Of a DNA stretch of 64,000 nucleotides, positions 27,345-37,764 are shown in pieces. Where the stretch lies: the NCBI GenBank assembly GCA_027490305.1, contig JAIXYI010000015.1, forward strand, positions 51,783 through 115,782. The letters run 5' to 3'. A program made the position numbers and the translations under genes. The notes beneath the pieces are model-generated. The model did not search any database. It had not been told where the DNA came from and saw only the letters and a list, made by a program, of their open reading frames with translations. Every line of letters starts with the position of its first letter. Positions within the stretch are counted from its first letter, which is position 1. Source of the stretch: Flavobacteriaceae bacterium (GTDB lineage: Bacteria > Bacteroidota > Bacteroidia > Flavobacteriales > Flavobacteriaceae).

Positions 27345-27973
27345 TGGAAGCAAAAGTAGTAGATATCAACGGAAAAGAGACCGGACGCACCATTCAACTG
27401 GATGCTTCTGTGTTCGGCATCGAGCCGAATAACCATGCGGTTTACCTCGACGTGAAGCAATACCTTGCCAACCAACGTCAGGGAACCCACAAAGCGAAAG
27501 AGCGTGCTGAAGTCACTGGCTCAACACGCAAGATCAAGAAACAAAAAGGTACCGGTACTGCCCGTGCAGGTTCGGTAAAGAGCCCGGTATTCAAAGGCGG
27601 TGGTACGATCTTCGGGCCACGTCCGCGTAGTTACTCATTCAAGCTCAATAAAAACCTGAAGCGTTTGGCACGTAAGTCGGCTTTCTCTATCAAAGCAAAA
27701 GAGTCGAACCTGATCGTTCTTGAAGACTTCACTTTTGAGACGCCAAGCACAAAGAACTTCACTAACGTATTGAAAGCGTTGGGGTTGGAGAACAAAAAGT
27801 CGCTGTTCGTACTGGGTGGCGAAAACAAAAACGTATATTTGTCGTCCCGTAACCTTGAGCGGTCGAGCGTTGTAACAAATTCAGAACTAAGCACTTATGC
27901 TATCCTGAACGCGAATAACATCGTCCTGACTGAAGGTTCACTGGAAGGAATTGTTGAAAACCTTAGCAAATAA
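27344..27973 (+). CDS. rplD: Ribosomal protein L4
   Basis: 209 residues from the ATG at 27344 ([15 protein letters not shown]). A longer frame from 27299 would run through the end of rplC and is not used. Contains GTHKAKERAEVTGSTRKIKK and GTGTARAGSVKSPVFKGGG, the extended loop lining the exit tunnel. In E. coli L4 also represses the S10 operon. Confidence 0.97.
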   Translation: MEAKVVDINGKETGRTIQLDASVFGIEPNNHAVYLDVKQYLANQRQGTHKAKERAEVTGSTRKIKKQKGTGTARAGSVKSPVFKGGGTIFGPRPRSYSFKLNKNLKRLARKSAFSIKAKESNLIVLEDFTFETPSTKNFTNVLKALGLENKKSLFVLGGENKNVYLSSRNLERSSVVTNSELSTYAILNANNIVLTEGSLEGIVENLSK

Positions 27974-27981
27974 GAAGTCAG

Positions 27982-28272
27982 ATGAGCACTATCATTAAAC
28001 CCATCGTAACGGAGAAAGTGACCAAAGAGGGGGAGGCTTCCAACCGCTTCGGTTTCGTAGTTGACCGTAAGGCCAACAAAATCCAGATCAAGAAGGCTGT
28101 TGAGGCTGCATACGGCGTAACTGTCGTAGCCGTCAACACCATGAACGTCCGTCCTGACCGTTCTGTTAAGTACACCAAAAGTGGACTGATCAGCGCCAAA
28201 ACGAATGCTTACAAAAAAGCAATCGTCCAGGTGAAGGAAGGGGAAACGATCGACTTTTATAACAATATCTAA
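27982..28272 (+). CDS. rplW: Ribosomal protein L23
   Basis: 96 residues: IIKPIVTEKVTKEGEASNRF, then NKIQIKKAVEAAYGVTVVAV. L23 sits at the tunnel exit and docks trigger factor and SRP. 8 nt after rplD. Confidence 0.97.
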   Translation: MSTIIKPIVTEKVTKEGEASNRFGFVVDRKANKIQIKKAVEAAYGVTVVAVNTMNVRPDRSVKYTKSGLISAKTNAYKKAIVQVKEGETIDFYNNI

Positions 28273-28287
28273 TAAAAAGGCAGCAAA

Positions 28288-29112
28288 ATGTCAGTTAGAA
28301 AATTAAAACCTATTACCCCGGGTCAGCGATTTAGAGTCGTGAATAGCTTTGACACTATCACGACTGATAAGCCGGAACGCTCTTTGTTAGCGCCGATAAA
28401 AAACTCAGGAGGTAGAAATAGTCAAGGAAAGATGACCATGCGTTACACAGGCGGTGGTCACAAGAAAAGGTATCGGATGATCGATTTCCAACGTGCAAAA
28501 GCAGGCGTTCCTGCCACGGTGAAATCAATCGAGTATGATCCGAACCGTACTGCGTTCATCGCCCTTCTGTATTATGCAGATGGTGCTAAAACGTATGTTA
28601 TTGCGCAAAACGGGTTGAAAGTAGGCCAGACCGTCGTGTCAGGCGAAACTGCTGCCCCAGAGATTGGAAACACCCTTCCATTGAGCAAAATTCCGCTCGG
28701 AACCGTGATTTCCTGTATCGAACTTCGTCCTGGACAGGGTGCGGTCATTGCCCGCTCTGCCGGTACGTTCGCCCAGTTGATGGCCCGTGACGGTAAGTAT
28801 GCGACCATCAAGATGCCTTCGGGTGAGACACGCCTTATCCTGTTGACCTGTTCAGCTACGATCGGTGCCGTTTCGAACTCGGATCACCAGTTGGTAGTTT
28901 CCGGTAAAGCCGGTCGCTCACGCTGGTTGGGCCGTCGTCCTCGTACCCGTGCCGTAGCGATGAACCCTGTCGATCACCCGATGGGTGGTGGTGAAGGACG
29001 TTCTTCGGGCGGTCACCCACGTTCACGTAAAGGTCTTCCGGCTAAAGGATACCGCACACGTGCGAAGGCGAATCCGAGCAATAAGTACATTGTAGAACGC
29101 AGAAAGAAATAA
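28288..29112 (+). CDS. rplB: Ribosomal protein L2
   Basis: 274 residues with [19 protein letters not shown] near the N-terminus and the C-terminal [20 protein letters not shown], including the conserved His of the peptidyl-transferase region. Normal length; part of the super-operon. Confidence 0.98.
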   Translation: MSVRKLKPITPGQRFRVVNSFDTITTDKPERSLLAPIKNSGGRNSQGKMTMRYTGGGHKKRYRMIDFQRAKAGVPATVKSIEYDPNRTAFIALLYYADGAKTYVIAQNGLKVGQTVVSGETAAPEIGNTLPLSKIPLGTVISCIELRPGQGAVIARSAGTFAQLMARDGKYATIKMPSGETRLILLTCSATIGAVSNSDHQLVVSGKAGRSRWLGRRPRTRAVAMNPVDHPMGGGEGRSSGGHPRSRKGLPAKGYRTRAKANPSNKYIVERRKK

Positions 29113-29118
29113 TAAGAA

Positions 29119-29388
29119 ATGGCACGTTCATTAAAGAAAGGACCTTACGTTCACTATAAACTGGAGAAGAAGGTTCAGGAAAATACAAACAAGGCGGTCA
29201 TCAAGACCTGGTCACGGGCTTCCATGATCACGCCTGATTTCGTAGGCCACACCATCGCTGTCCACAACGGACGCCAGTTCGTACCGGTATACGTTACCGA
29301 GAACATGGTAGGGCATAAGTTAGGAGAATTTTCGCCGACACGGTCTTTCCGTGGTCACGCGGGTGCAAAAAATAAAGGAAAAAAATAA
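29119..29388 (+). CDS. rpsS: Ribosomal protein S19
   Basis: 89 residues: [39 protein letters not shown] and the basic tail [16 protein letters not shown]. 30S head protein; 6 nt after rplB. Confidence 0.98.
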   Translation: MARSLKKGPYVHYKLEKKVQENTNKAVIKTWSRASMITPDFVGHTIAVHNGRQFVPVYVTENMVGHKLGEFSPTRSFRGHAGAKNKGKK

Positions 29389-29394
29389 GAAGCC

Positions 29395-29808
29395 ATGGGA
29401 GTTCGTAAAAGAGAAAGAGCCGAAGCCATCAAAGAGGCTAATAAGCAGGTGGCGTTCGCAAAACTGAATAACTGCCCTACTTCGCCTAGAAAAATGCGCC
29501 TGGTAGCGGACTTGGTGAGAGGTCAAAAAGTAGAAAGAGCTTTGGCAATCCTGAAGTTCTCATCGAAAGATGCTTCTCGTAAACTGGAAAAACTGATGCT
29601 GTCGGTTATTGCCAACTGGCAAGCTAAAAACCCGGATGCATCCATCGAAGAGGCTGGCCTTTTCGTAAAGGAAATCCGCGTAGACGGAGGTATGATGCTC
29701 AAAAGGCTCCGTCCGGCGCCACAGGGCCGTGCCCACAGAATCAGGAAGCGTTCCAACCACGTAACCGTGGTCCTTGGACAATCAGATAACACACAAAGCA
29801 ATTCGTAA
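29395..29808 (+). CDS. rplV: Ribosomal protein L22
   Basis: 137 residues; [20 protein letters not shown] and the beta-hairpin end [20 protein letters not shown], which lines the exit tunnel and is a macrolide-resistance site in other bacteria. The tail QSDNTQSNS is a short extension. Confidence 0.97.
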   Translation: MGVRKRERAEAIKEANKQVAFAKLNNCPTSPRKMRLVADLVRGQKVERALAILKFSSKDASRKLEKLMLSVIANWQAKNPDASIEEAGLFVKEIRVDGGMMLKRLRPAPQGRAHRIRKRSNHVTVVLGQSDNTQSNS

Positions 29809-29813
29809 GCAGC

Positions 29814-30575
29814 ATGGGACAAAAGACTAATCCAATTGGAAATCGCCTTGGTATTATCAGGGGATGGGATTCAAACTGGTATGGCGGAAATGACTACGGT
29901 GACAAAATCGCCGAAGACTACAAAATCCGTAAGTACATCCACGCTCGCTTGTCGAAAGCCAGTGTTTCAAAGGTAATCATCGAGAGAACCCTTAAGCTTG
30001 TAACCGTTACTATCACCACCGCACGTCCTGGTATCATCATCGGGAAAGGCGGCCAGGAGGTAGACAAGCTGAAAGAAGAACTTAAGAAGATCACCGACAA
30101 AGAGGTTCAAATCAACATCTTTGAAATCAAGAGGCCTGAACTCGATGCTTTTCTGGTTGCGTCCAGCATCGCACGTCAGCTCGAGAGCCGTATTTCTTAC
30201 CGTCGTGCCATCAAAATGGCGATCGCTGCGTCAATCCGCATGAACGCCGAAGGTATCAAGGTAATGATCTCCGGACGTCTGAACGGTGCTGAAATGGCAC
30301 GTTCTGAAAGTTTCAAAGAAGGACGTATTCCTCTGTCAACTTTCCGTGCTGACATCGATTATGCTTTGGCAGAAGCACACACGACGTATGGTCGTCTGGG
30401 CATCAAAGTATGGATCATGAAAGGTGAAGTGTATGGAAAAAGAGACCTTTCTCCTCTGGTAGGAATGGACAAAAAAGCTGCAGGCGGCAAGAGCGATTCA
30501 CCACGCGGAGAGCGCGGAGATCGTCGTGACCGCGGAGAACGCAGCGGCAAACCAGCTCCACGTAAGAGAAAGTAA
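29814..30575 (+). CDS. rpsC: Ribosomal protein S3
   Basis: 253 residues: [22 protein letters not shown] domain motif [20 protein letters not shown], and [20 protein letters not shown]. The last 35 or so residues form an Arg/Gly/Asp-rich tail ([18 protein letters not shown]) typical of Bacteroidota and likely disordered. S3 forms part of the mRNA entry channel. Confidence 0.98.
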   Translation: MGQKTNPIGNRLGIIRGWDSNWYGGNDYGDKIAEDYKIRKYIHARLSKASVSKVIIERTLKLVTVTITTARPGIIIGKGGQEVDKLKEELKKITDKEVQINIFEIKRPELDAFLVASSIARQLESRISYRRAIKMAIAASIRMNAEGIKVMISGRLNGAEMARSESFKEGRIPLSTFRADIDYALAEAHTTYGRLGIKVWIMKGEVYGKRDLSPLVGMDKKAAGGKSDSPRGERGDRRDRGERSGKPAPRKRK

Positions 30576-30593
30576 TTTAAAACGTAAAGAAAA

Positions 30594-31013
30594 ATGTTAC
30601 AGCCTAAAAGAACAAAATACCGCAAGGTACAGAAGGGTAGGATGAAGGGCAATTCCATGCGTGGGCACGAGCTCTCCAACGGAATGTTCGGCATCAAGTC
30701 CCTGGATTCTTCTTTCCTGACTTCCCGCCAGATCGAGGCAGCGCGTATCGCCGCTACCCGTTACATGAAAAGGGAAGGGCAGTTGTGGATCAAAATCTTC
30801 CCGGATAAGCCGATCACCAAGAAACCGCTTGAGGTACGTATGGGTAAAGGTAAGGGTGCTGTCGAATATTGGGCAGCAGTCGTAAAGCCGGGTCGTATCA
30901 TGTTTGAGGTAGGTGGTGTGCCGATTTCCGTGGCAAAAGAGGCGCTTCGTCTCGCTGCCCAGAAGCTTCCGGTGAAAACCAAGTTTGTAATCGCCCGCGA
31001 TTTCGAGGCATAA
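30594..31013 (+). CDS. rplP: Ribosomal protein L16
   Basis: 139 residues: [40 protein letters not shown] and [20 protein letters not shown]. Binds near the A-site tRNA of the 50S subunit. Confidence 0.98.
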   Translation: MLQPKRTKYRKVQKGRMKGNSMRGHELSNGMFGIKSLDSSFLTSRQIEAARIAATRYMKREGQLWIKIFPDKPITKKPLEVRMGKGKGAVEYWAAVVKPGRIMFEVGGVPISVAKEALRLAAQKLPVKTKFVIARDFEA

Positions 31014-31025
31014 TTCTAAAGCATC

Positions 31026-31217
31026 ATGAAACAATCAGAAGTTAAGAATCTGTCTGTTGCTGATCTCCAGCAAAAACTCGCCGAGGCGAAGAAGACGTAC
31101 AACGACCTGAAGATGGCGCATGCGCTGTCCCCGATCCAAAACCCACTGCAGATCCGTTCGGTCCGCAGGACGGTTGCCCGTCTGGCAACTGAGATTGCCA
31201 AAAGAGAGTTACAATAA
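31026..31217 (+). CDS. rpmC: Ribosomal protein L29
   Basis: 63 residues, two-helix hairpin (VKNLSVADLQQKLAEAKKTY; NPLQIRSVRRTVARLATEIA). 50S surface protein near the tunnel exit. Confidence 0.96.
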   Translation: MKQSEVKNLSVADLQQKLAEAKKTYNDLKMAHALSPIQNPLQIRSVRRTVARLATEIAKRELQ

Positions 31218-31233
31218 TTTGTAGTCCGAAAAG

Positions 31234-31491
31234 ATGGAAACAAGAAACTTAAGAAAAGAAAGAATCGGGGTCGTTACTTCCAACAAGATGGATAAGTCTA
31301 TCGTGGTAGCCGAAGTATCGAAAGTAAAGCACCCGCTATACGGTAAGTTCGTATTGAAAACCAAAAAGTACGTCGCACACGACGAGAAAAACGACTGCAA
31401 CATCGGTGATACCGTAAGGATTCACGAGACGCGTCCGTTGAGCAAGACGAAGTGCTGGCGTTTAGTTGAAATCATTGAAAGAGCGAAATAA
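31234..31491 (+). CDS. rpsQ: Ribosomal protein S17
   Basis: 85 residues: [20 protein letters not shown] and [20 protein letters not shown], an OB-fold primary 16S rRNA binder. Two nt before rplN. Confidence 0.97.
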   Translation: METRNLRKERIGVVTSNKMDKSIVVAEVSKVKHPLYGKFVLKTKKYVAHDEKNDCNIGDTVRIHETRPLSKTKCWRLVEIIERAK

Positions 31492-31493
31492 CC

Positions 31494-31862
31494 ATGGTAC
31501 AACAGGAATCAAGATTAAAAGTAGCAGACAACACCGGTGCTAAGGAAGTCCTTACCATCCGTGTTCTGGGAGGCACCAAAAGAAGGTATGCTTCCGTAGG
31601 CGACAAGATCGTAGTGGCCATCAAGGACGCGACTCCGAACGGAAACGTGAAGAAAGGCGCCGTATCCACAGCTGTTGTAGTGCGTACAAAAAAAGAAGTA
31701 CGCCGCGCCGATGGTTCATACATCCGCTTCGATGACAACGCATGTGTACTCCTGAACGCTCAGGGCGAGATGCGCGGAACCCGTGTTTTCGGACCGGTTG
31801 CCCGCGAACTCCGTGAGAAGCAGTTCATGAAAATTGTTTCACTGGCACCTGAAGTGCTTTAA
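31494..31862 (+). CDS. rplN: Ribosomal protein L14
   Basis: 122 residues: [20 protein letters not shown] and [20 protein letters not shown]. It lies at the 50S-30S interface. Opens the spc segment of the cluster, though no separate promoter is seen before it. Confidence 0.98.
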   Translation: MVQQESRLKVADNTGAKEVLTIRVLGGTKRRYASVGDKIVVAIKDATPNGNVKKGAVSTAVVVRTKKEVRRADGSYIRFDDNACVLLNAQGEMRGTRVFGPVARELREKQFMKIVSLAPEVL

Positions 31863-31874
31863 TCCCTTACAGAG

Positions 31875-32189
31875 ATGACAAAGCTTAAAATCAAATCAGG
31901 AGATATCGTAAAGGTAATCGCCGGTGACCACAAAGGAACCGAAGGTAAAGTTACCCGCGTATACCGTGAGAAAAACAAGGCCATCGTGGAAGGCGTTAAC
32001 ATGGTGTCGAAACACACCAAGCCAAGCGCTAAAAACCCACAGGGTGGTATCGTGAAGAAAGAAGCGCCTATCCACATTTCGAATCTGGCGCTGATCGATC
32101 CTAAAACCAAGACACCAACCCGCGTTGGTTTCAAAGTGGAAGGTGACAAGAAGGTACGAGTATCAAAGAAATCTAATCAGGTATTATAG
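31875..32189 (+). CDS. rplX: Ribosomal protein L24
   Basis: 104 residues: [20 protein letters not shown] (KOW motif) and [20 protein letters not shown]. Assembly initiator of the 50S subunit. Confidence 0.97.
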   Translation: MTKLKIKSGDIVKVIAGDHKGTEGKVTRVYREKNKAIVEGVNMVSKHTKPSAKNPQGGIVKKEAPIHISNLALIDPKTKTPTRVGFKVEGDKKVRVSKKSNQVL

Positions 32190-32191
32190 TC

Positions 32192-32743
32192 ATGGCTTAC
32201 GTTCCAAGATTGAAACAAGAGTATAAAGACCGTGTGGTCGCTGCTCTTAAAGAAGAATTCGGTTACAAAAACGTGATGCAGGTTCCAAAACTGGAGAAAA
32301 TCGTTTTGAGCCGTGGCGTCGGAGCAGCCGTTTCCGATAAGAAACTGATCGATTACGCAGTAGAAGAGCTGACGAAAATCACAGGCCAGAAGGCCGTGTC
32401 GACGATCTCTAAGAAAGACGTCGCTACGTTCAAACTCCGTAAAGGAATGCCTATCGGTGCAAAAGTGACCCTTCGTGGCGAGCGTATGTACGAATTCCTT
32501 GACCGTTTGGTGACCGCAGCGTTGCCACGCGTACGTGACTTCGGCGGCATTAAGGCTACAGGCTTTGATGGTCGTGGAAACTACAACCTCGGTGTTACCG
32601 AGCAGATCATCTTCCCTGAAATCGACATCGATAAAGTGAACAAGATCTCGGGTATGGACATCACGTTCGTAACGACTGCCAAAACAGACAAGGAAGCACA
32701 ATCGCTTCTCGCAGAACTAGGTTTACCTTTTAAAAAGAATTAA
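32192..32743 (+). CDS. rplE: Ribosomal protein L5
   Basis: 183 residues: [40 protein letters not shown] and [20 protein letters not shown]. Binds 5S rRNA in the central protuberance. 2 nt after rplX. Confidence 0.98.
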   Translation: MAYVPRLKQEYKDRVVAALKEEFGYKNVMQVPKLEKIVLSRGVGAAVSDKKLIDYAVEELTKITGQKAVSTISKKDVATFKLRKGMPIGAKVTLRGERMYEFLDRLVTAALPRVRDFGGIKATGFDGRGNYNLGVTEQIIFPEIDIDKVNKISGMDITFVTTAKTDKEAQSLLAELGLPFKKN

Positions 32744-32746
32744 GAC

Positions 32747-33016
32747 ATGGCCAAAGAATCAATGAAGGCCCGCGAGGTCAAAAGAGCGAAGACGGTAGCT
32801 AAGTATGCAGAGAAGCGTAAGGCGCTGCTCGAAGCAGGCGACTACGAAGCCCTGCAGAAACTGCCACGTAACGCTTCACCTGTCCGTATGCACAACCGTT
32901 GCAAACTGACCGGAAGGCCAAGAGGGTATATGCGTCAGTTCGGTATTTCGCGTGTTACATTCCGTGAAATGGCGAACCAAGGACTCATCCCTGGCGTGAA
33001 AAAAGCCAGCTGGTAA
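32747..33016 (+). CDS. rpsN: Ribosomal protein S14 (zinc-free form)
   Basis: 89 residues, the long C-minus form: [20 protein letters not shown] and [20 protein letters not shown]. The paired CxxC motifs of the short zinc-binding form are absent; a single Cys remains in HNRCK. 30S head protein. Confidence 0.97.
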   Translation: MAKESMKAREVKRAKTVAKYAEKRKALLEAGDYEALQKLPRNASPVRMHNRCKLTGRPRGYMRQFGISRVTFREMANQGLIPGVKKASW

Positions 33017-33024
33017 AATCCAGT

Positions 33025-33055
33025 TTTGATATTTCGACAGATAGTTGTAAGTTTG
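33025..33055 (+). promoter_or_regulatory. Internal promoter between rpsN and rpsH
   Basis: TTTG at 33025-33028, 19 nt, TAAGTTTG at 33048-33055: a perfect consensus match in the largest gap (153 nt) of the ribosomal cluster. The resulting leader of about 110 nt holds two short hairpins (TGAAG/CTTCA near 33101-33118 and CCGGA/TCCGG near 33127-33139). The segment from rpsH onward may thus be independently expressed. Confidence 0.72.
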
Positions 33056-33169
33056 CCGGATTTTTGACGGAAACGTACGACTATCTGTTGAAAATTTTTT
33101 TGAAGTTTAATGGCTTCAGGTTCAGCCGGATGGTCCGGTTTTGAATACCAAAGCCGCAATTGTAATTTT

Positions 33170-33568
33170 ATGTACACAGATCCAATCGCGGATTTCCTGA
33201 CTCGAATCAGGAACGCTGTGGCTGCCAACCACAAAGTGGTAGAGATCCCTGCTTCGAACATGAAGAAGGAAATCACCAAGATCTTGTTCGACCAAGGCTA
33301 CATCCTTAGCTACAAATTCGACCAGGACACCGTTCAAGGCACCATCAAGATTGCCCTTAAGTATGACAAGGAGACGAAAGAGCCGGTCATCAAGGACATC
33401 CAGAGAATTTCAAAACCAGGTCTTCGTAAGTATGCGGGCGCTACCAAGTTGCCACGTATTCTTAATGGACTGGGCATCGCCATCGTTTCTACTTCAAAAG
33501 GTCTTATGACCAATAAGCAGGCGAAACAACTCAACGTAGGCGGTGAGGTAATTTGTTACGTATACTAA
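33170..33568 (+). CDS. rpsH: Ribosomal protein S8
   Basis: 132 residues from ATG 33170 ([17 protein letters not shown]). A longer frame from 33110 adds 20 unconserved residues and is rejected. C-terminal [20 protein letters not shown] is typical. In E. coli S8 represses the spc operon; here its gene follows an internal promoter and a structured leader. Confidence 0.97.
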   Translation: MYTDPIADFLTRIRNAVAANHKVVEIPASNMKKEITKILFDQGYILSYKFDQDTVQGTIKIALKYDKETKEPVIKDIQRISKPGLRKYAGATKLPRILNGLGIAIVSTSKGLMTNKQAKQLNVGGEVICYVY

Positions 33569-33579
33569 AACCACACACA

Positions 33580-34122
33580 ATGTCAAGAATAGGTAAAAAT
33601 CCAGTCGCGATTCCAGCCGGTGTAACAGTAGACGTTGCGAATGGTGTGGTAACAGTAAAAGGTAAACTCGGTCAACTTACACAGCCGTTCGCGGACGTAG
33701 AAGTGAAGATCGAGGACAATCAGGTGATCGTAACACGTTCGGCTGATGATAAAGAGCAAAGATCCAAACACGGTCTTTACAGGGCGCTGATCAACAACAT
33801 GATTGTGGGTGTCTCTGAAGGGTTCACAAAAGAACTCGAACTGGTCGGTGTCGGTTACCGTGCATCGAATACAGGTAACAAGCTTGATTTGGCGCTTGGT
33901 TTCTCACACAATATCGTACTCGACATTGCCCCTGAGGTAAAGCTTGAGACGGTATCTGAAAAAGGTAAGAACCCAATCGTAAAACTGACTTCCCACGACA
34001 AACAGCTTCTCGGAGCCGTTGCGGCGAAAATCCGTGGCTTCCGTAAGCCAGAGCCGTACAAAGGAAAAGGTGTCAAGTTCGTTGGTGAGGTATTGAGAAG
34101 AAAAGCAGGTAAATCAGCTTAA
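33580..34122 (+). CDS. rplF: Ribosomal protein L6
   Basis: 180 residues from ATG 33580 ([15 protein letters not shown]); the ATG at 33553 lies inside rpsH and is rejected. C-terminal [20 protein letters not shown] matches the family. 50S protein near the GTPase centre. Confidence 0.97.
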   Translation: MSRIGKNPVAIPAGVTVDVANGVVTVKGKLGQLTQPFADVEVKIEDNQVIVTRSADDKEQRSKHGLYRALINNMIVGVSEGFTKELELVGVGYRASNTGNKLDLALGFSHNIVLDIAPEVKLETVSEKGKNPIVKLTSHDKQLLGAVAAKIRGFRKPEPYKGKGVKFVGEVLRRKAGKSA

Positions 34123-34133
34123 TAAGTAAGAGT

Positions 34134-34487
34134 ATGGCACTGACAAAAACTGAAAGAAAACAGAGAATCCAATTCCGTATCCGGAAGATCGTGAGCGGTA
34201 CTGCCGCAAAACCGCGTCTTGCCGTTTTCAGGAGTAATAAAGAGATCTATGCTCAGCTGATCGATGACCTCAATGGTTCGACCCTGATCGCCGTTTCATC
34301 GCGCGATAAAGGCTTCGACACCAAAGGAACCAAAATCGAGATCGCAAACGCTGTCGGCAAAGCCGTAGCGGAGAAAGCGTTGAAAGCCGGAATCGAGGCC
34401 GTTACCTTTGACAGGGGCGGTAACCTCTACCACGGACGTGTTAAATCATTGGCGGAAGGCGCACGCGAAGCCGGCCTTAAATTCTAA
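34134..34487 (+). CDS. rplR: Ribosomal protein L18
   Basis: 117 residues: [20 protein letters not shown] and [20 protein letters not shown]. Binds 5S rRNA. Confidence 0.97.
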   Translation: MALTKTERKQRIQFRIRKIVSGTAAKPRLAVFRSNKEIYAQLIDDLNGSTLIAVSSRDKGFDTKGTKIEIANAVGKAVAEKALKAGIEAVTFDRGGNLYHGRVKSLAEGAREAGLKF

Positions 34488-34493
34488 GCTCAA

Positions 34494-35012
34494 ATGAAGA
34501 ATAAAAGTATCGAATTAGTAAAACCGAGCGGACTCGAACTGAAAGACCGCCTCGTAGCTGTCAACCGCGTTACCAAAGTAACGAAAGGTGGACGTGCTTT
34601 CGGTTTCTCGGCCATCGTAGTCGTTGGTGACGAAAACGGTGTGGTAGGCCACGGCCTTGGCAAGTCAAAAGACGTTTCCGAAGCCATTGCGAAAGCAGTG
34701 GAGGATGCCAAGAAAAACCTGGTCAAGATTCCGTTGAGCGGACAGTCTGTTCCACACGAACAGAAAGGCAAGTTCGGCGGTGCCCGTGTTTTCCTGATGC
34801 CTGCCTCACACGGTACCGGAGTTATCGCCGGTGGTGCGGTTCGTGCCGTACTCGAGTCAGTAGGTATCCACGACGTATTGTCAAAATCACAGGGATCTTC
34901 TAACCCACACAACGTGGTAAAAGCAACGTTCGACGCGCTGTTGCAAATGCGTAGCGCTGCTACCGTTGCCAAGCACCGTGGCGTTTCCCTAGAAAAAGTG
35001 TTTAAAGGTTAA
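34494..35012 (+). CDS. rpsE: Ribosomal protein S5
   Basis: 172 residues: [20 protein letters not shown] and [20 protein letters not shown]. Part of the 30S mRNA entry region and decoding fidelity. 6 nt after rplR. Confidence 0.98.
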   Translation: MKNKSIELVKPSGLELKDRLVAVNRVTKVTKGGRAFGFSAIVVVGDENGVVGHGLGKSKDVSEAIAKAVEDAKKNLVKIPLSGQSVPHEQKGKFGGARVFLMPASHGTGVIAGGAVRAVLESVGIHDVLSKSQGSSNPHNVVKATFDALLQMRSAATVAKHRGVSLEKVFKG

Positions 35013-35023
35013 TAGCAGAAAAA

Positions 35024-35206
35024 ATGGCAAAGCTTAAAGTAAAACAAGTAAGGAGTCAGATCAACTGCCCGCTTACGCAGAAGCGAGGCCTTGAAGCCCT
35101 CGGTTTGCGCCGCGTGGGTCAGGTCGTAGAGCATGAGTCAAATCCTGCTATCCTTGGGATGATCAAAAAAGTAAAACACCTGGTTTCCGTAGAGGAGTCC
35201 AAATAA
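35024..35206 (+). CDS. rpmD: Ribosomal protein L30
   Basis: 60 residues: KVKQVRSQINCPLTQKRGLE and LGMIKKVKHLVSVEE. The short bacterial form of L30. Confidence 0.96.
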   Translation: MAKLKVKQVRSQINCPLTQKRGLEALGLRRVGQVVEHESNPAILGMIKKVKHLVSVEESK

Positions 35207-35218
35207 TACGGTATAGAG

Positions 35219-35671
35219 ATGAATTTGAGTAATTTACAACCTGCTGCAGGTTCTACGCACAATCAGAACAAACGAGTAGGCCGTGGTGAAGGCTCCGGAA
35301 AAGGTGGTACTGCTGCACGCGGACACAAAGGAGCTAAATCACGTTCAGGCTACTCTAAGAAGATTGGCTTCGAGGGTGGTCAGATGCCGCTTCAGCGCCG
35401 TGTGCCTAAATTCGGTTTCAAAAACATCAACCGTGTGGAATACCAAGGTGTGAACCTTGATACCCTCCAGAAACTGGTTGACAATGGTCTGGTGACTGAT
35501 ACCGTGGATTTCAACACGTTGATCGAAAACCGCCTGGCTACCAAGAATGAGGTCGTAAAGATCCTCGGCCGTGGTGAGCTGAAAGCGAAACTGAAAGTAT
35601 CCGCACACAAATTCACAGCAACTGCAAAGGCGGCTATCGAGGCTGCAGGTGGAGAAGCTGTAGAACTATAA
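35219..35671 (+). CDS. rplO: Ribosomal protein L15
   Basis: 150 residues: MNLSNLQPAAGSTHNQNKRV and the glycine-rich GEGSGKGGTAARGHKGAKSR near the N-terminus. Late-assembly 50S protein; directly before secY, as is usual. Confidence 0.98.
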   Translation: MNLSNLQPAAGSTHNQNKRVGRGEGSGKGGTAARGHKGAKSRSGYSKKIGFEGGQMPLQRRVPKFGFKNINRVEYQGVNLDTLQKLVDNGLVTDTVDFNTLIENRLATKNEVVKILGRGELKAKLKVSAHKFTATAKAAIEAAGGEAVEL

Positions 35672-35684
35672 CCCTTCTGTTAAG

Positions 35685-37031
35685 ATGAAGAATTTTTTTG
35701 AATCAATACGCAATGTCTGGAAGATCGAGGAGCTGAAGAACCGTATCGTGCTCACGCTCGGCCTTCTGCTCGTGTATCGCTTCGGCGCTCACGTTCCGCT
35801 TCCGGGCATCGATACGACTCAATTAAGCGGCTTAACAGGACAAACGGAAAGTGGTATCGGATCGATCCTCGATATGTTTACGGGTGGTGCCTTCTCGAAG
35901 GCTTCCGTATTCGCACTCGGGATCATGCCTTATATCTCTGCATCCATCGTGGTGCAGTTGATGGGTATCGCCATCCCTTACCTGCAAAAACTCCAGAAAG
36001 ACGGCGAAAGCGGACGTAAGAAGATCAACCAGATTACACGTTGGTTGACCATTCTTGTGTGTCTCGTTCAGGCTCCTGGCTACATCTTCAACCTGAACCA
36101 GACGCTACCTAAGTCAGCGTTTGCAGACGGTTTCTTCGATGTATCCTTCCTGTTCGTATCCGTGACCATTCTTGTAACCGGTACCATCTTTGCGATGTGG
36201 CTGGGCGAGAAAATCACCGATAAAGGTATCGGAAACGGTATTTCCCTCCTCATCATGATTGGTATCCTGGCCCGTATGCCGCAGGCGTTCGTGCAGGAAT
36301 TCGCTTCTGTTGTGACCAACAACGGCGGTGGACCGATGCTTATCGTATTGGAGATTATCGGTTGGCTGGTGGTCATCATCGCCTGCGTTCTCCTGGTAAT
36401 GGCCGTCCGCAAAATTCCGGTACAGTACGCCCGTCGTACGGTTGCCGGTGAATTCGAGACGGATGCTACCGGTGCGAACCGACAGTTTATTCCACTTAAG
36501 CTAAACGCGTCTGGTGTAATGCCGATTATCTTCGCTCAGGCGATCATGTTTATCCCTGCTGCTGTTGCCGGCATTAATAAACAGTCAGAGCTTGCGCAGT
36601 CGATTCACACAACTTTCCAAAATATCTTCGGATTCTGGTATTGCTTCGTTTTCGGGCTACTCATCGTAATCTTTACGTATTTCTATACGGCGATTACGGT
36701 TCCGACCAACAAAATGGCCGACGACCTGAAACGCAGTGGTGGTTTCATCCCTGGCATCAAGCCCGGAGAAGAAACGGCGAACTATCTTGACAGGATCATG
36801 TCATTGGTGACGTTCCCTGGTTCCCTGTACCTGGTGTTGATTGCGATCCTTCCTGCGATCGTACACAACCTCGGAGTACAACAGCCTTGGGCGATGTTTT
36901 ACGGCGGAACGTCGTTGATTATTATGGTAGGTGTCGCAATCGATACCATCCAACAGATCAACGCCTACATCCTGAACAGGCACTATGATGGCCTGATGAA
37001 GAGCGGTAAAAATAGAAAAGCGGTCGCGTAA
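35685..37031 (+). CDS. secY: Preprotein translocase subunit SecY
   Basis: A 448-residue inner-membrane channel with ten hydrophobic segments. Seen: [19 protein letters not shown] (TM1), [20 protein letters not shown] (plug/TM2b), [20 protein letters not shown] (TM4-5 loop), and [19 protein letters not shown] in the C-terminal cytosolic loop. Forms SecYEG for export of all the signal-peptide proteins noted in this window. Confidence 0.98.
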   Translation: MKNFFESIRNVWKIEELKNRIVLTLGLLLVYRFGAHVPLPGIDTTQLSGLTGQTESGIGSILDMFTGGAFSKASVFALGIMPYISASIVVQLMGIAIPYLQKLQKDGESGRKKINQITRWLTILVCLVQAPGYIFNLNQTLPKSAFADGFFDVSFLFVSVTILVTGTIFAMWLGEKITDKGIGNGISLLIMIGILARMPQAFVQEFASVVTNNGGGPMLIVLEIIGWLVVIIACVLLVMAVRKIPVQYARRTVAGEFETDATGANRQFIPLKLNASGVMPIIFAQAIMFIPAAVAGINKQSELAQSIHTTFQNIFGFWYCFVFGLLIVIFTYFYTAITVPTNKMADDLKRSGGFIPGIKPGEETANYLDRIMSLVTFPGSLYLVLIAILPAIVHNLGVQQPWAMFYGGTSLIIMVGVAIDTIQQINAYILNRHYDGLMKSGKNRKAVA

Positions 37032-37033
37032 GC

Positions 37034-37249
37034 ATGGCAAAACAGTCAGCAATAGAACAAGACGGTTCGATCATCGAGGCACTCTCGAATGCGATGTTCC
37101 GTGTTGAGTTGGAAAACGGACATATCGTCATCGCGCACATCTCCGGTAAAATGCGTATGCACTACATTAAGTTGCTTCCCGGCGACAAGGTGAAACTGGA
37201 AATGAGCCCATACGATCTGTCAAAAGCTAGAATCACGTACAGATATTAA
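37034..37249 (+). CDS. infA: Translation initiation factor IF-1
   Basis: 71 residues: S1-like OB fold with [20 protein letters not shown] and [20 protein letters not shown]. Binds the 30S A-site during initiation. Starts 2 nt after secY. Confidence 0.98.
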   Translation: MAKQSAIEQDGSIIEALSNAMFRVELENGHIVIAHISGKMRMHYIKLLPGDKVKLEMSPYDLSKARITYRY

Positions 37250-37261
37250 AAAAAGACAGAG

Positions 37262-37378
37262 ATGAAAGTAAGAGCATCCGTAAAGAAGAGAAGTGCCGAG
37301 TGCGTCATCGTACGCCGCAAAGGCAGATTATACGTAATCAACAAGAAGAATCCTAGATTTAAACAAAGACAAGGGTAA
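37262..37378 (+). CDS. rpmJ: Ribosomal protein L36 (zinc-free form)
   Basis: A 38-residue gene easily missed for its size: starts [20 protein letters not shown] and ends NPRFKQRQG. The zinc-binding form has three Cys and one His; only Cys14 remains here (the others read Ser11, Asn and Phe), so this is the C-minus type. It lies between infA and rpsM, 2 nt before the latter. Confidence 0.96.
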   Translation: MKVRASVKKRSAECVIVRRKGRLYVINKKNPRFKQRQG

Positions 37379-37380
37379 TT

Positions 37381-37755
37381 ATGGCAAGAATAGCAGGGGT
37401 AGACATCCCCAAAAACAAGAGAGGCGTTATTGCTTTGACCTATATCTTCGGTATCGGAAAAAGCCGTGCGTCCGAGATCCTGGCCAAAGCCAATGTTAGT
37501 GAAGACACCAAAGTGCAAGACTGGAACGACGACCAGATCAGTGCGATCCGTGATGCCGTGTCTTATTACAAAATCGAAGGAGAACTTCGCTCCGAGACGT
37601 CGCTGAACATCAAGCGTCTGATGGACATCGGTTGCTACCGTGGCATCCGTCACCGTTCCGGACTTCCGCTTCGTGGACAACGTACGAAAAACAACTCCCG
37701 TACGAGAAAAGGTAAGAGAAAAACTGTTGCGAACAAGAAGAAAGCAACTAAATAA
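37381..37755 (+). CDS. rpsM: Ribosomal protein S13
   Basis: 124 residues: [20 protein letters not shown] and the C-terminal [20 protein letters not shown]. 30S head protein contacting the P-site tRNA. Confidence 0.98.
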   Translation: MARIAGVDIPKNKRGVIALTYIFGIGKSRASEILAKANVSEDTKVQDWNDDQISAIRDAVSYYKIEGELRSETSLNIKRLMDIGCYRGIRHRSGLPLRGQRTKNNSRTRKGKRKTVANKKKATK

Positions 37756-37764
37756 TAAGTAGTA

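Noticed and set aside
33110..33169. Longer start for rpsH at 33110
   Set aside because: The S8 family begins [12 protein letters not shown]; the extension is unconserved and belongs to the leader.
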